DNA from: [Empedobacter] haloabium
GTDB taxonomy: Bacteria > Pseudomonadota > Gammaproteobacteria > Burkholderiales > Burkholderiaceae_D
DNA length: 64,000 bases
Reading direction: 5' to 3'
Assembly (NCBI GenBank): GCA_008011715.2
Contig: CP136508.1
Span: 6,014,001 to 6,078,000, forward strand
This document shows, piece by piece, positions 19,121 through 29,021 of this stretch. The translations under genes were made by a program, and so were the position numbers. Numbering within the stretch: the stretch's first letter is position 1; every line of letters begins with the position of its first letter. The notes under the pieces are model-generated. The model worked only from the letters and a program-made list of their open reading frames with translations. It made no database searches and was not told where the DNA came from.

Positions 19121-19876
19121 TTAGACCTGCTCTTCGGGCGCCTGCGTCATCTTGACGAACATCGGCGACACCAGCAGCCCCATCTCGAACAGCAGCCACA
19201 TCGGAATGGCCAGGGCGAACTGGCTGACGATGTCCGGCGGCGTGACGATGGCGGCAATCACGAACGCGCCCACGATCACGTACGGGCGCCATTCCTTCAG
19301 CTTGGCCAGCGAGACGATGCCCATCCGGACCAGGATGACGACGACCACCGGCACTTCGAACGCGGCGCCGAAGGCCAGGCACATCGACATCACGAAGTCG
19401 AGGTAGTTCTCGATGTCCGGCGTGACGGCGATGGAAGTGGGCGAGAACTCGCTGATGAAGGCGAACACGCGGCCGAACACGAGGAAGTAGCAAAACGCGA
19501 CGCCGGCCACGAACAGCAGCGACGACGACACCACCAGCGGCGCGATCAGGCGCTTCTCGTGCGTGTACAGGCCGGGCGCGACAAAGGCCCACAGCTGGTA
19601 CAGCACCCACGGCAGCGCCAGCACGAAGCCCAGCAGCAACGTCACCTTCATCGGCACCAGGAAGGGCGCGATGACGCCGGTGGCGATCATTTTCGAGCCG
19701 GTCGGCAACGCGGCCAGCATCGGCTGGGCCAGCAGGTCGTAGATATGGGCCGGCCCCGGCCAGAACATCAGGGCCGCGGTGGCGATGAGGATACCGATGG
19801 ATGCCTTGACCAGCCGGTCACGCAATTCGATCAGGTGGCTGATGAAAGTTTCTTCGGCCGGGTTGTCAGTACTCAT
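19121..19876 (-). CDS. tatC: Twin-arginine translocase subunit TatC
   Basis: Polytopic inner-membrane core of the Tat pathway that recognises twin-arginine signal peptides. The 251-residue product starts MSTDNPAEETFISHLIELRDRL, the canonical TatC N-terminus, and has six hydrophobic segments with the conserved FLVPMKVTLLLGFVLALPWVLYQ and GVAFCYFLVFG... regions, and APEEQV at the end. Its ATG overlaps the tatB stop by one base. It closes the long minus-strand gene run. Confidence 0.97.
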   Translation of the reverse strand: MSTDNPAEETFISHLIELRDRLVKASIGILIATAALMFWPGPAHIYDLLAQPMLAALPTGSKMIATGVIAPFLVPMKVTLLLGFVLALPWVLYQLWAFVAPGLYTHEKRLIAPLVVSSSLLFVAGVAFCYFLVFGRVFAFISEFSPTSIAVTPDIENYLDFVMSMCLAFGAAFEVPVVVVILVRMGIVSLAKLKEWRPYVIVGAFVIAAIVTPPDIVSQFALAIPMWLLFEMGLLVSPMFVKMTQAPEEQV

Positions 19877-20388
19877 TAGTAGAACGAGGCAGGAGGTTTG
19901 CCGTTGCGGGGACGGAAACGCGCGACGCGGGCGGCGCCGGAGACAACGTGCATGCGGCCGCCGTTGCGCTGCTTGTACCACAGCGGTACGGCCGACGTGC
20001 GGACCAGGCGCTTGCGGCGGAACTCCTTGGCCTTGCGCGACTGCTCTTCCACCTTGGTGGACGAGAAGTGATCGCCCGGCAGGTCGTGCGGATGGTGATG
20101 GTCGTCGTCGCGGAACACCTGCTCGACTTCGGCCATGTTCTGGGCGATGGAGTTCTCCACGTCGGCCTTGATCGACTGGGCCTGTTCCTGCACGTTCTTC
20201 TGCAGGTTGCGCAGCTCTTCCAGCTCGATTTCGCGGCTGACTTCGGACTTCACGTCATGCAGGTAGCGCTGCGCGCGGCCGTACAAGGTACCGGCCATGC
20301 GCGCCACCTTGGGCAGCTTTTCGGGACCGATGACCACCAGCGCCACGACGCCGATGATGGCAAGTTTGGAGAGACCGAGATCGATCAT
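19876..20388 (-). CDS. tatB: Twin-arginine translocase subunit TatB
   Basis: A 170-residue protein with one N-terminal TM helix (LSKLAIIGVVALVVIGPEKLPK) followed by an amphipathic helix and a charged, partly histidine-rich tail (DDDHHHPHD). It works with TatC as the receptor for folded proteins. The GPEKLP hinge is the usual TatB feature. It sits 34 bp after tatA and overlaps tatC by one base. Its C-terminal ~60 residues are basic and variable, as in other TatB proteins. Confidence 0.96.
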   Translation of the reverse strand: MIDLGLSKLAIIGVVALVVIGPEKLPKVARMAGTLYGRAQRYLHDVKSEVSREIELEELRNLQKNVQEQAQSIKADVENSIAQNMAEVEQVFRDDDHHHPHDLPGDHFSSTKVEEQSRKAKEFRRKRLVRTSAVPLWYKQRNGGRMHVVSGAARVARFRPRNGKPPASFY

Positions 20389-20422
20389 AGGGTTCCGTCA
20401 GGGGTGCCGGCGGAGCAGCGCT

Positions 20423-20659
20423 TCACAGCTTGTGCTTTTCCTTGGCTTCCACTTCGATGGTGCCCTTGTCGGTCACCTGGGACGGCGGCGGGGTCGGCGT
20501 GCCGGCCTGCTTCTGCTCGTCGTCGGTCTTGACGCCATCCTTGAAGCCTTTGACGGCCTTGCCGAGGTCGGAACCGATATTGCCCAGTTTCTTCGTGCCG
20601 AAGACCAACATGACGACGACCAGGACGATCAGCCAGTGCCAGATGCTCATGGAACCCAT
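20423..20659 (-). CDS. tatA: Twin-arginine translocase subunit TatA
   Basis: A 78-residue protein. It starts [29 protein letters not shown], a single TM helix then the FGTKKL hinge and amphipathic helix of TatA. It oligomerises to form the Tat pore. An AGGAGAA ribosome binding site lies upstream of the ATG at 20659. The C-terminal tail (TPTPPPSQV) is proline-rich. A composite repeat separates it from the HIT gene, so tatABC may have its own promoter. Confidence 0.97.
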   Translation of the reverse strand: MGSMSIWHWLIVLVVVMLVFGTKKLGNIGSDLGKAVKGFKDGVKTDDEQKQAGTPTPPPSQVTDKGTIEVEAKEKHKL

Positions 20660-20775
20660 AATTTTCTCCTTGCAGGGCCTTACGCCCGAATCCGGTTAAT
20701 ACACTCAGTATACGCGATCGTGCGATGTCATGTGCCTGTCATCATAACGTCCGGCAATAGCTATTTTGGCTGAGT

Positions 20776-20877
20776 TTGGGGTCTGTCCCCACCGGGGACT
20801 GACCCCGAAGTTGCCTCTGGTGTTTTCGGAGCGCGGCAAAACTTCGGGGTCAGTCCCTTGCAGGGACAGACCCCAAG
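20776..20877. repeat. Composite inverted repeat between tatA and the HIT gene
   Basis: Two ~42-base halves, about 20776-20816 and 20835-20877, are near-perfect inverted copies. Each half is itself a quasi-palindrome of GGGGTCTGTCCC facing GGGACTGACCCC. The unit belongs to the same broad family as the GGGGTCAGACCC palindromes elsewhere in the window. It may fold into a long hairpin that ends HIT transcription. No gene is present in this 228-bp gap. Confidence 0.75.
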
Positions 20878-20887
20878 CAAGCACTCG

Positions 20888-21259
20888 TCAGTGCATGCCC
20901 TTCCACGGCCGCGGCCCGCCATACATGTGCATATGCATGTGATACACGACCTGGCCGCCGTCCGGGCCGCTGTTGATCAGCGTCTTGTAGCCGCGCGTCG
21001 GCGCGCCCTCGGCGTCGTATACGACCGAGACGCCATGCTCCTTGGCCAGGCGCGGCGCCAGCGCCAGCATCTTGCCCAGCAGTGCCGCGTGGCCCTCCTC
21101 GCAATCGGACAAGGTCGAGATATGCTGCTTCGGAATGATCAGCAGGTGCACCGGCGCGGCCGGGTTGATGTCCTTGAAGGCCAGCAGCTCGTCGTCTTCG
21201 TAGACGACGGTGGCGGGAATCTGTTTGGCGGCGATCTTGCAGAACAGGCAGTTGTCCAC
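20888..21259 (-). CDS. HIT-family nucleotide hydrolase
   Basis: A 123-residue histidine triad protein starting MDNCLFCKIAAKQIPATVVYEDD. The active-site triad is the run HMHMHM near the C-terminus (residues ~108-113), where the middle histidine attacks the alpha-phosphate of nucleoside phosphoramidates or similar substrates. CxxC at 4-7 is the usual zinc pair of the HinT type. It is 27 bp downstream of hisE and lies in the same direction, so it is probably co-transcribed with the his genes. Confidence 0.95.
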   Translation of the reverse strand: MDNCLFCKIAAKQIPATVVYEDDELLAFKDINPAAPVHLLIIPKQHISTLSDCEEGHAALLGKMLALAPRLAKEHGVSVVYDAEGAPTRGYKTLINSGPDGGQVVYHMHMHMYGGPRPWKGMH

Positions 21260-21286
21260 GTAGGGTCCTCGTGATGGGTTAGGGGC

Positions 21287-21625
21287 TCACGCGTCCGGGC
21301 GCGCGGCTTTTTCGGCGATGCCCGACACGCCTTCGCGGCGTGCCAGCTCATCGAGTACCTGCTGCGGCGTCAGGTCGAACTGCGCCAGCAGCACCAGCGA
21401 ATGGAACCACAGATCGGCGCACTCGTACAACACCTTGCCGGCGTCGCCGGCGGCGCGCGCATCCTTGGCCGCCATCACCAGCTCCGTCGCTTCCTCGCCG
21501 ATCTTCTTCAGGATGGCGTCGTCGCCTTTCGAAAACAGCTTCGACACGTAGGAGGTGGCGGGGTCGCCGCCGTTGGCCAGCTTGCGGCTGTCGATCGTGG
21601 CGGCCACGCGGTCGAGTATCGTCAT
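21287..21625 (-). CDS. hisE: Phosphoribosyl-ATP pyrophosphatase HisE
   Basis: Second step of histidine synthesis (PR-ATP to PR-AMP). The 112-residue product is [15 protein letters not shown]...; the metal-binding run [13 protein letters not shown] and [14 protein letters not shown] are the HisE signature. It overlaps hisI by four bases (ATGA). HisE and HisI are separate here rather than fused. Cytoplasmic. Confidence 0.97.
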   Translation of the reverse strand: MTILDRVAATIDSRKLANGGDPATSYVSKLFSKGDDAILKKIGEEATELVMAAKDARAAGDAGKVLYECADLWFHSLVLLAQFDLTPQQVLDELARREGVSGIAEKAARPDA

Positions 21626-22062
21626 TTCTTCTTGTCCGTATAGATGGCTTGCGGGTCTTTCAGTACCGGCTCCGCGTCCTGCCAGTCGCCGTCGCGGGCG
21701 TCGCCGTCGAACTTCTGGAAGAAGCACGAATGACGGCCCGTATGGCAGGCAATGCCGCCGGCCTGCTCGACCTTCAGCAGCACCACGTCCTCGTCGCAGT
21801 CGAGCCGGATCTCCAGCACCTTCTGCACGTGGCCGGACTCTTCTCCCTTGTGCCACAGCTTCTTGCGCGAGCGGCTCCAATACACGGCTTCGCCCAGCTC
21901 CACCGTCTTGTACAGCGCATCGCGGTTCATCCAGGCGAACATCAATACGTCGTTGCTGCCCGCCTCCTGGGCGATCACGGGCACGAGGCCATGCTCGTCC
22001 CATTTCACGCGGTTCAGCCATTTTGCCTTGGCTACGCTAGGCGTCGTCGTCGGGATACTCAT
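21622..22062 (-). CDS. hisI: Phosphoribosyl-AMP cyclohydrolase HisI
   Basis: Third step of histidine synthesis (opens the adenine ring of PR-AMP). The 146-residue product has the family motifs [22 protein letters not shown] and [11 protein letters not shown], which bind Mg and Zn. It stops in a four-base overlap with hisE and starts 12 bp after hisF. The first ~12 residues ([12 protein letters not shown]) are variable. Confidence 0.97.
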   Translation of the reverse strand: MSIPTTTPSVAKAKWLNRVKWDEHGLVPVIAQEAGSNDVLMFAWMNRDALYKTVELGEAVYWSRSRKKLWHKGEESGHVQKVLEIRLDCDEDVVLLKVEQAGGIACHTGRHSCFFQKFDGDARDGDWQDAEPVLKDPQAIYTDKKK

Positions 22063-22074
22063 TGGTTTACCTTG

Positions 22075-22836
22075 TCATGCCAGCCGCATCGGGATGCCCT
22101 GGGCGGCCATGAAGCGCTTGGCTTCCTGCACCGTGTGCTGGCCGTAGTGGAAGATGCTGGCGGCCAGCACGGCGTCCGCACGGCCTTCCTTGATGCCGTC
22201 GGCCAGGTCCTGCAGGCTGCCCACGCCGCCGGAGGCGATCACCGGCACGTCCACCGCGTCCGACACGGCGCGCGTCAGGCCCAGGTCGAAGCCGGACTTG
22301 GTGCCGTCGCGGTCCATGCTGGTCAGCAGCAGTTCGCCCGCGCCCATCGCCGCCATCTTCCTGGCCCACTCGACGGCATCGAGCCCGGTGGCCTTGCGGC
22401 CGCCGTGCGTGAACACTTCCCATTTGCCGGGCGCGACGTTCTTCGCATCGATGGCCACGATGATGCACTGCGAGCCGTGCTTCTGCGACGCGTCGTACAC
22501 CAGCTGCGGGTTGCTGACGGCCGAGGTGTTCAGGCTGATCTTGTCCGCGCCCGCGTTCAGCAGGCGGCGCACGTCGCCGACCTCGCGCACGCCGCCGCCC
22601 ACAGTCAGCGGAATGAACACCTGCGACGCCACCGCCTCGATGATGTCCAGGATCAGGCCACGGTTGTCGGAGGAAGCCGTGATGTCGAGGAAGGTCAGCT
22701 CGTCCGCGCCCTGCTCGTCGTAGCGGCGCGCGATCTCGACGGGGTCGCCGGCATCGCGCAGCTCGGTGAAGTTGACGCCCTTGACGACGCGGCCATTGGT
22801 CACGTCGAGGCAGGGGATGATCCGTTTGGCCAGCAT
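22075..22836 (-). CDS. hisF: Imidazole glycerol phosphate synthase, cyclase subunit HisF
   Basis: Cyclase half of the HisFH complex; makes imidazole glycerol phosphate and AICAR. The 253-residue (beta/alpha)8 barrel starts [23 protein letters not shown], with the catalytic Asp in CLD, and shows [27 protein letters not shown] and IASGGVG phosphate loops. Only one base separates it from hisA upstream. Confidence 0.98.
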   Translation of the reverse strand: MLAKRIIPCLDVTNGRVVKGVNFTELRDAGDPVEIARRYDEQGADELTFLDITASSDNRGLILDIIEAVASQVFIPLTVGGGVREVGDVRRLLNAGADKISLNTSAVSNPQLVYDASQKHGSQCIIVAIDAKNVAPGKWEVFTHGGRKATGLDAVEWARKMAAMGAGELLLTSMDRDGTKSGFDLGLTRAVSDAVDVPVIASGGVGSLQDLADGIKEGRADAVLAASIFHYGQHTVQEAKRFMAAQGIPMRLA

Positions 22837-22837
22837 C

Positions 22838-23635
22838 TTATTCTTCGCTCGTGGCGTCGGAATCGACCGTGTCGCCGGTCAGTTCGTCGGCCCGCTGCTG
22901 CGCCTCGTTCAGGTTGATCGTGCCCTCGTAGATCGAGCGGCCGCAGATGACGCCTTCGATGCCTTCGTCCTGCACCGCGCACAGCGCTTCCACGTCGGCC
23001 AGGTTGTGCAGGCCGCCGGAGGCGATGATCGGGATGCGCACGGCCTGCGCCAGGCGCACGGTGGCTTCGATGTTCACGCCCCCCATCATGCCGTCGCGGC
23101 CGATATCGGTGTAGACGATCGATTCGACGCCGTACTGCTCGAACTTCTGCGCCAGGTCGATCACCTCGTGGCCGGACATCTTGCTCCAGCCGTCGGTGGC
23201 CACCTTGCCGTCCTTGGCGTCCAGGCCGACGATGATGTGGCCCGGGAAGGCACCGCAGGCGTCGTGCAGGAAGCCCGGGCTTTTCACGGCCGCGGTGCCG
23301 ATGATGATGTAGCTGATGCCGTCGTCCAGGTAGCGCTCGATCGTGTCGAGGTCGCGGATACCGCCGCCCAGCTGGACGGGGATCTCGTCGATGTCGTGCT
23401 CCAGCGCGAAGTCCTGCACGGTCTTCAAGATGGCCTTGACGGCACCTTCGTTCTTCGGCTTGCCGGCAAACGCGCCGTTCAGATCGACCAGGTGCAGGCG
23501 GCGGGCGCCTTGTTCCAGCCAATGACGGGCCATCGCGGCCGGGTCTTCGGAGAATACGGTGGCAAGTTCCATATCGCCTTGTTTCAGGCGAACGCAGTGA
23601 CCGTCCTTGAGGTCGATGGCAGGAATGAGCAGCAT
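22838..23635 (-). CDS. hisA: ProFAR isomerase HisA
   Basis: Isomerises ProFAR to PRFAR, fourth step of histidine synthesis. The 265-residue barrel starts [21 protein letters not shown], with the catalytic Asp in AIDLK and a second Asp in [11 protein letters not shown]. It is about 20 residues longer than usual because of an acidic C-terminal tail ([12 protein letters not shown]). The start ATG is at 23635. Confidence 0.97.
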   Translation of the reverse strand: MLLIPAIDLKDGHCVRLKQGDMELATVFSEDPAAMARHWLEQGARRLHLVDLNGAFAGKPKNEGAVKAILKTVQDFALEHDIDEIPVQLGGGIRDLDTIERYLDDGISYIIIGTAAVKSPGFLHDACGAFPGHIIVGLDAKDGKVATDGWSKMSGHEVIDLAQKFEQYGVESIVYTDIGRDGMMGGVNIEATVRLAQAVRIPIIASGGLHNLADVEALCAVQDEGIEGVICGRSIYEGTINLNEAQQRADELTGDTVDSDATSEE

Positions 23636-23670
23636 GGCTTTGTCAGTTAGGTTATGGGTGGGGGACTGCT

Positions 23671-24306
23671 TCAGGGGTTCCAGTGAACGAAATTCTTGTA
23701 CAGCTGCAGGCCGCTGGCGGCGCTTTTCTCGGGGTGGAACTGGGTGGCGAAAATATTGTCGCGCGCGACGGCACAGCAGAACGGCTGGCCGTACACCGTT
23801 TCGCCCACGCTGTGCGCCGGCACGTCCGGCTGCACGTAGTAGCTGTGCACGAAATAAAAGTACGATTCGTCCGGGATGTCCTGCCACAGCGCGTGCGGCA
23901 CCTTCTGGCGCACCTGGTTCCAGCCCATCTGCGGCACCTTGAAGCGCGAGCCGTCTTCCTGCAGCTGGCCGTCCAGGCGGAAGCGCACGATCTTGCCTGG
24001 CAGGAGGTTCAGGCCGGTGCCGCCCTCCTCGCTGTCGCCGAACAGCATCTGCTCGCCGATGCATACGCCCAGCAGCGGTTTGCTTTCCGCCGCACGCAGC
24101 AGCGCTTCCTCGACGCCCGATTCGCGCAGGCTTTTCATACAGTCGGTCATGGCGCCCTGGCCGGGCAGCACGATGCGCTCGGCGCTCTCGATCTCGGCCA
24201 CTTCGCCGGAAATGCGCACGTCCGCTTCCGGCGCGACGGCGCGCAGGGCCTGCGCGACGGAGCGCAGGTTGCCCATGCCGTAGTCAACTACAACGATTTT
24301 TTTCAT
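23671..24306 (-). CDS. hisH: Imidazole glycerol phosphate synthase, glutaminase subunit HisH
   Basis: Supplies ammonia to HisF from glutamine. The 211-residue class I amidotransferase starts [16 protein letters not shown]; the nucleophile is Cys82 in [12 protein letters not shown] and the His/Glu pair is in QFHPEKS. It sits 20 bp after hisB and 35 bp before hisA. The ATG at 24306 is standard. Confidence 0.98.
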   Translation of the reverse strand: MKKIVVVDYGMGNLRSVAQALRAVAPEADVRISGEVAEIESAERIVLPGQGAMTDCMKSLRESGVEEALLRAAESKPLLGVCIGEQMLFGDSEEGGTGLNLLPGKIVRFRLDGQLQEDGSRFKVPQMGWNQVRQKVPHALWQDIPDESYFYFVHSYYVQPDVPAHSVGETVYGQPFCCAVARDNIFATQFHPEKSAASGLQLYKNFVHWNP

Positions 24307-24326
24307 GGCTAAAGCCCGCTGTTCGG

Positions 24327-24926
24327 TTACAGGCTTCCTTTGGTCGATGGGATGGTGCCGGCCGCGCGCTCGTCGCGCTCGACGGCCATGCGCAGCGCGC
24401 GGCCGAACGCCTTGAACACGGTCTCGCACTGGTGGTGGGCGTTGGTGCCGCGCAGGTTATCGATGTGCAGCGTGACGCCGGCGTGGTTGACGAAGCCGCG
24501 GAAGAATTCCAGCGTCAGGTCGACGTCGAAGGTGCCGATCATCGCGCGCGTAAACGGGATGTGGTATTCGATGCCCGGGCGGCCGGAGAAATCGATGACG
24601 ACGCGCGACAGCGCTTCGTCCAGCGGCACGTAGGCGTGGCCGTAGCGGCGGATGCCCTTGCGGTCGCCGATGGCCTTGGCCACCGCCATGCCCAGGGTGA
24701 TGCCGACATCTTCCACCGTATGGTGGTTGTCGATATGGGTGTCGCCGGTGGCGTGGATGTCCAGGTCGATCAGGCCGTGGCGGGCGATCTGGTCCAGCAT
24801 GTGGTCCAGGAAAGGCACGCCCGTGTTCAGTTTCTGCGTACCGGTGCCGTCCAGGTTCAGGGCGACGCGGATCTGCGTCTCGTTGGTGTTGCGCGTGACT
24901 TCCGCGCTGCGTTCTGCGATGGTCAT
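24327..24926 (-). CDS. hisB: Imidazoleglycerol-phosphate dehydratase HisB
   Basis: Dehydrates imidazole glycerol phosphate to imidazole acetol phosphate. The 199-residue product is the monofunctional form without a fused histidinol-phosphatase domain. The paired metal motifs [20 protein letters not shown] and a later [10 protein letters not shown] / [14 protein letters not shown] are visible. Start ATG 24926 gives [15 protein letters not shown] separate histidinol phosphatase is not in the window. Confidence 0.97.
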   Translation of the reverse strand: MTIAERSAEVTRNTNETQIRVALNLDGTGTQKLNTGVPFLDHMLDQIARHGLIDLDIHATGDTHIDNHHTVEDVGITLGMAVAKAIGDRKGIRRYGHAYVPLDEALSRVVIDFSGRPGIEYHIPFTRAMIGTFDVDLTLEFFRGFVNHAGVTLHIDNLRGTNAHHQCETVFKAFGRALRMAVERDERAAGTIPSTKGSL

Positions 24927-24946
24927 GGGAAAGGCTCTGGGGTGGA

Positions 24947-26035
24947 TCAGACCGCCATCGACGCTTTCAGGGCGTCGAGGAAAGCGGCGTTTTCTTCCGG
25001 CGTGCTGACGGTGATACGCAGGCAATTCGTCAGCACACTGTGCATTTTACTCAAATTTTTCACCAAAATTTTGCGGGCCAGGAGATTCGTATGGGTGGTC
25101 TCCGCATCCGCCACACGGATCAGGATGAAATTCGCTGCCGACGGGAAAACCGTGACATTCGGCAACTCGGCCAAGGCCGCGCTCAGCACCGCGCGCTGTT
25201 CGCGCAGCAGGGCAGCCTGCTCGTTCAGCACGTCCAGGTGGTCCAGCGCAAAGTCGGCCGCCGCCTGCGTCATCACGTTGACGTTGTACGGCGGGCGCAC
25301 CTTCTCGAACTGCGCCAGGAGGGCCGGCGCGGCCGACATATAGCCCAGCCGGATGCCGGCCAGGCCCAGCTTGGACAAGGTGCGCATGACGATCAGGTTG
25401 TCGAACTCCGGCAGGCGGCCCATGAAGCTCCGCTGCGCGAACGGTTCATAGGCTTCGTCCACCACCACCAGGCCCGTGTCGCCCATCGCGCGGATGAGCT
25501 GCACCATCGCTTCGGGGTCGTACAGGTTGCCGGTCGGGTTGTTCGGATAGGCCAGGAACAGCAAGGCTGGCTTGTGCTGGGCGATCGCCGCCAGCATGGC
25601 CGGCAGGTCGAGCGAGAAGTCGGATTGCAGCGGCACGCCGACGAAGTCCATGCCGGCCACCTGGGCCGAACGCTGGAACATGACGAAGGCGGGTACGGGC
25701 GCCATCATGACGGCGCGGCGGTCCTGGTGCGCGCAGGCGGCGGCCATGATGGAGATCAGCTCGTCCGAGCCGTTCCCCAGCAGGACTTCGTAGCCGGCCG
25801 GGACGCCCAGCCTGGCGGCGACCTTGCGGCGCAGGCCGTCGTACGACGGCGGATAGCGGTTCAGCGCGACGGCGGCCAGGCGTTCGCCCAGCTCGCGCTG
25901 CAGCGCTTCCGGCAGCTGGTACGGATTTTCCATCGCGTCCAGCTTGACGTAGCCGCTCGCATCCGGCACGTGGTAGCTGCCAATGGCGCGCACGTCGGCA
26001 CGGATGGTGTTGCTGATCAGGCTTTCCAGGGACAT
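24947..26035 (-). CDS. hisC: Histidinol-phosphate aminotransferase HisC
   Basis: PLP enzyme that converts imidazole acetol phosphate to histidinol phosphate. The 362-residue fold type I product shows [19 protein letters not shown], and the PLP-binding Lys222 in [15 protein letters not shown]. The gene starts six bases after the DNA methyltransferase stop, so translation may be coupled to it. Confidence 0.97.
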   Translation of the reverse strand: MSLESLISNTIRADVRAIGSYHVPDASGYVKLDAMENPYQLPEALQRELGERLAAVALNRYPPSYDGLRRKVAARLGVPAGYEVLLGNGSDELISIMAAACAHQDRRAVMMAPVPAFVMFQRSAQVAGMDFVGVPLQSDFSLDLPAMLAAIAQHKPALLFLAYPNNPTGNLYDPEAMVQLIRAMGDTGLVVVDEAYEPFAQRSFMGRLPEFDNLIVMRTLSKLGLAGIRLGYMSAAPALLAQFEKVRPPYNVNVMTQAAADFALDHLDVLNEQAALLREQRAVLSAALAELPNVTVFPSAANFILIRVADAETTHTNLLARKILVKNLSKMHSVLTNCLRITVSTPEENAAFLDALKASMAV

Positions 26036-26041
26036 CGGTTT

Positions 26042-27010
26042 CTACTCCAGTGAATTGATCGTGGTCGTATCGCGCGGCGCCGCCTTGACGCGCCCGCGTG
26101 GCTTCGGCTTGGCAACCGGCGCTGGCGCCGGTTCAGGTGCGGCCGTGCCATCGAGCGCCGCCAGGCGCTCGGCCGTGAGGCGGCAGTACTCGGCATTGAG
26201 CTCGAAGCCGACGAAGCGTCGGCCGGTGCGGCGCGCCGCCACGGCGGTGGTACCGCTGCCCATGAACAGGTCCAGCACCACGCCACCCGGCGGGCACGAG
26301 GCCTTGATCATGCGCTCGATGATTGCCAAAGGCTTTTGCGTCGGGTGATCGACCCGCTCCGCATGTTCCCTGTGCAGGCGCGATACGCTCCACAGATCCT
26401 TCGGGTTGTAGCCCACTTCCAGCCATTTCGCGCCGACGAAGATCGAGCGTGAGCGGGCCTTCTTGGTCGCGGCGTCGTACGGGATGCGCACGGCGTCGAG
26501 ATCGAAATAGTAATCCTTGCGGCGCACGAAGAAGCCCACGGTGTCGTGCACCGACGAGAAGCTGCGCACGCTGCCGCCCATCGACGGCACCCGGCGGTCC
26601 CAGATGATCTCGTTCATCATCGTCATGCGTTTTTTCAGCATCACGAAGATCTCCGGCGAGAAGCGCCACGTGGTGAAGATGTACAGGCTGCCGTTGTCCT
26701 TCAGCTTCGGCAGCGCCGCGTCGATCCAGCGCTCGGTCCATTGCAGGAATTCTTCCACCGTCTGCTGGTCGGAGGCATTGCCGTAGTCCTTGCCCAGGTT
26801 GTAGGGCGGGTCGGTCAGGATCAGGTCCACGACACCGTCGGGGATGCGCGTCAGGCCGGATAAGGCGTCCTCGCAGTAAACCTGGTCCAGCCAAGGGGCA
26901 GGTTCGCCCGACAAACCCAACCCCGTAAAGCCGGGGTCAGACCCGACGGGTCTGACCCCTGGTTCTGCCTTTGGGGTCGCTTCAGCCGAATCTGCGCCTT
27001 TGATCTTCAT
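26042..27010 (-). CDS. Solitary beta-class DNA (adenine- or cytosine-N4) methyltransferase inside the his operon
   Basis: A 322-residue amino-methyltransferase. The catalytic motif DPPY is at 67-70 ([16 protein letters not shown]) and the AdoMet motif FMGSGTT comes near the C-terminus ([17 protein letters not shown]), the motif order of beta-class enzymes such as CcrM. The region between them would hold target recognition. [14 protein letters not shown] is the usual lead-in to motif I. No restriction gene is adjacent. Its ATG overlaps the hisD stop (ATGA) and hisC starts six bases after it, so it is embedded in the operon. Residues 18-26 are encoded by a genomic palindromic repeat. The tail (after ~290) is Pro/Ala/Lys-rich. 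Target sequence cannot be read from this. Confidence 0.9.
   Translation of the reverse strand: MKIKGADSAEATPKAEPGVRPVGSDPGFTGLGLSGEPAPWLDQVYCEDALSGLTRIPDGVVDLILTDPPYNLGKDYGNASDQQTVEEFLQWTERWIDAALPKLKDNGSLYIFTTWRFSPEIFVMLKKRMTMMNEIIWDRRVPSMGGSVRSFSSVHDTVGFFVRRKDYYFDLDAVRIPYDAATKKARSRSIFVGAKWLEVGYNPKDLWSVSRLHREHAERVDHPTQKPLAIIERMIKASCPPGGVVLDLFMGSGTTAVAARRTGRRFVGFELNAEYCRLTAERLAALDGTAAPEPAPAPVAKPKPRGRVKAAPRDTTTINSLE
26933..26959. repeat. Palindromic repeat inside the methyltransferase coding sequence
   Basis: GGGGTCAGACCC (26933-26944) and its inverse (26948-26959) flank a three-base loop. The same 27-base palindrome, interrupted by an insertion sequence, lies at 36631-37958. Read in frame on the minus strand it encodes GVRPVGSDP of the methyltransferase N-terminus. 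The adjoining CTTTGGGGTC/CTGCCT stretch is also shared in part with the sequence after the insertion sequence. Confidence 0.85.
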
Positions 27011-28326
27011 ACTTCTTTCAACCGCAGCTCGGCACTGCGCGCGTGCGCCTGCAGTCCTTCGCCATACGCCAGTTCCGCCGCGATACGGCCCAAGGTCTGC
27101 GCGCCGGCCTCGCTGACCTCGATGACAGATGAACGCTTCTGGAAGTCGTACACACCCAGCGGCGACGAGAAGCGCGCCGTGCGCGAGGTCGGCAGCACGT
27201 GGTTCGGGCCGCAGCAGTAGTCGCCCAGCGATTCGGACGAGAAGCGGCCCAGGAACATCGCGCCGGCGTGGCGGATCTTGTCGGCCCACTGGCGCGGCTC
27301 TTCGGCCGAGATCTCCAGGTGCTCGGCGGCGATGGCGTTGGCGATGGCGCAGGCCTCGTCCATGTCGCGCACCTTGACCAGCGCGCCGCGGTCCGTCAGC
27401 GACGTGCGGATAACTTCCTGGCGCGGCATCGTCGGCAGCAGTTTCTGGATCGACGCTTCCACACGGGCGATATAGTCGGCGTCCGGGCACAGCAGGATGG
27501 CTTGGGCCAGCTCGTCGTGCTCGGCCTGGGAGAACAGGTCCATCGCCACCCAGTCCGGGTCCGTGCTGCCGTCGCAGAGAACGAGGATTTCGGACGGGCC
27601 CGCGATCATGTCGATGCCCACCGCGCCGAACACGCGCCGCTTGGCGGCCGCCACGTAGGCATTGCCGGGGCCGACGATCTTGTCCACCGGCTGGATGGTC
27701 TCGGTGCCGTAGGCCAGCGCGGCCACTGCCTGCGCGCCGCCGATGCCGATCACGCGGTCGACGCCGGCGATCGCGGCGGCGGCCAGCACCATCTGGTTCT
27801 TCACGCCATCCGGCGTCGGCACCACCATCACGATCTCGCCCACGCCCGCCACCTTGGCCGGCACGGCATTCATCAGCACCGACGACGGATAAGCGGCCTT
27901 GCCGCCCGGGACATAGATGCCGACGCGGTCCAGCGGCGTGATGCGCTGGCCCAGCACCGTACCGTCAGCTTCGGTGTAGGTAAAACCCTGCAGCTCCTGT
28001 TTCTGCCGCTCGTGGAACACGCGGATGCGCTCGGCCGCGGTCTGCAACGCCTGGCGCTGCGCCGGCGGCAGCGCGGCCAGTGCCGCATGCAACTCCTCCT
28101 GCCCGATCTCGAACGCCTGCATCCCTGTTGCGCCACCGTTCGGAATCCGGTCGAACTTGTTGGTGTATTCGACCACGGCCTCGTCGCCGCGGCCGCGCAC
28201 CTGCGCGATGATCTCGGTGACGGCATGTTCGATGGCGGTATCGGTTTCGGCCTCGAACGCCAGCAGGGCGTCCAGCGTTTCCTGGAAATCGATGGCGGAG
28301 GAGTCGAGCTTGCGGAGTTGGATCAT
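27007..28326 (-). CDS. hisD: Histidinol dehydrogenase HisD
   Basis: Last two steps of histidine synthesis, NAD-dependent oxidation of histidinol. The 439-residue product has the family signatures [58 protein letters not shown] and [11 protein letters not shown] further [11 protein letters not shown] stretch is present. Zn-binding residues are expected in the QAEHD and later His positions. It stops in an ATGA overlap with the methyltransferase and starts seven bases after hisG. Confidence 0.98.
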   Translation of the reverse strand: MIQLRKLDSSAIDFQETLDALLAFEAETDTAIEHAVTEIIAQVRGRGDEAVVEYTNKFDRIPNGGATGMQAFEIGQEELHAALAALPPAQRQALQTAAERIRVFHERQKQELQGFTYTEADGTVLGQRITPLDRVGIYVPGGKAAYPSSVLMNAVPAKVAGVGEIVMVVPTPDGVKNQMVLAAAAIAGVDRVIGIGGAQAVAALAYGTETIQPVDKIVGPGNAYVAAAKRRVFGAVGIDMIAGPSEILVLCDGSTDPDWVAMDLFSQAEHDELAQAILLCPDADYIARVEASIQKLLPTMPRQEVIRTSLTDRGALVKVRDMDEACAIANAIAAEHLEISAEEPRQWADKIRHAGAMFLGRFSSESLGDYCCGPNHVLPTSRTARFSSPLGVYDFQKRSSVIEVSEAGAQTLGRIAAELAYGEGLQAHARSAELRLKEV

Positions 28327-28333
28327 GATGAGG

Positions 28334-29014
28334 TCAGGACTGGGATTGGGAAGCGCGTTCGAACGCTGCGATGATCGGCTGCAGGCGCGCGCGCTTCAGT
28401 TTCAGCGCGGCCTGGTTGACGACGAGGCGGGACGAGATGTCCATGATCTCCTCCACTTCGACGAGGTGGTTGGCGCGCAGCGTGCTGCCGGTGCTGACCA
28501 GGTCGACGATGGCGTCCGACAGGCCAACGAGTGGCGCCAGCTCCATCGAGCCGTACAGCTTGATCAGGTCGACGTGCACGCCCTTCTTGGCGAAGTGCTG
28601 GCGCGCCATTTCCGTAAACTTGGTGGCCACACGCAGCCGCGCGCCCTGGCGCACCGCGGTCTCGTAGTCGAAGCCGGCCTTGACGGCGACCGACATGCGG
28701 CACTTGGCGATGTTCAGGTCGATCGGCTGGTACAGGCCTTCGCCGCCGTGCTCGAACAGCACGTCCTTGCCGGCCACGCCGAAGTCGGCGGCGCCATGCT
28801 GCACATAGGTCGGCACGTCGGTGGCGCGCACGATCAGCACGCGCACGTCCGGGTCGTTGGTGGGCAGGATCAGCTTGCGCGACGTCTCCGGGTTTTCCGT
28901 GACGGTGATGCCGGCCGCCGCCAGCAGCGGCAGCGTATCCTCGAAGATGCGGCCCTTCGACAGGGCCAGGATCAGCTGGTTGTTGGCCGGCGCCTGGCTG
29001 GTGATGGTCGTCAT
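28334..29014 (-). CDS. hisG: ATP phosphoribosyltransferase HisG, short form
   Basis: First and rate-limiting step of histidine synthesis, joining ATP and PRPP. The 226-residue product lacks the C-terminal regulatory domain of the ~300-residue long form. It has [18 protein letters not shown], the [12 protein letters not shown] loop and [14 protein letters not shown]. Short HisG is known to need the regulatory subunit HisZ, which is not in this window. Seven bases after murA. Confidence 0.96.
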   Translation of the reverse strand: MTTITSQAPANNQLILALSKGRIFEDTLPLLAAAGITVTENPETSRKLILPTNDPDVRVLIVRATDVPTYVQHGAADFGVAGKDVLFEHGGEGLYQPIDLNIAKCRMSVAVKAGFDYETAVRQGARLRVATKFTEMARQHFAKKGVHVDLIKLYGSMELAPLVGLSDAIVDLVSTGSTLRANHLVEVEEIMDISSRLVVNQAALKLKRARLQPIIAAFERASQSQS

Positions 29015-29021
29015 GGCTGCC

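Noticed and set aside
20776..20877. CRISPR array
   Set aside because: The repeated words are two inverted halves, not regularly spaced direct repeats; no cas genes in the window.
26042..27010. Restriction-modification system
   Set aside because: Only a methyltransferase is present; both neighbours are his genes.
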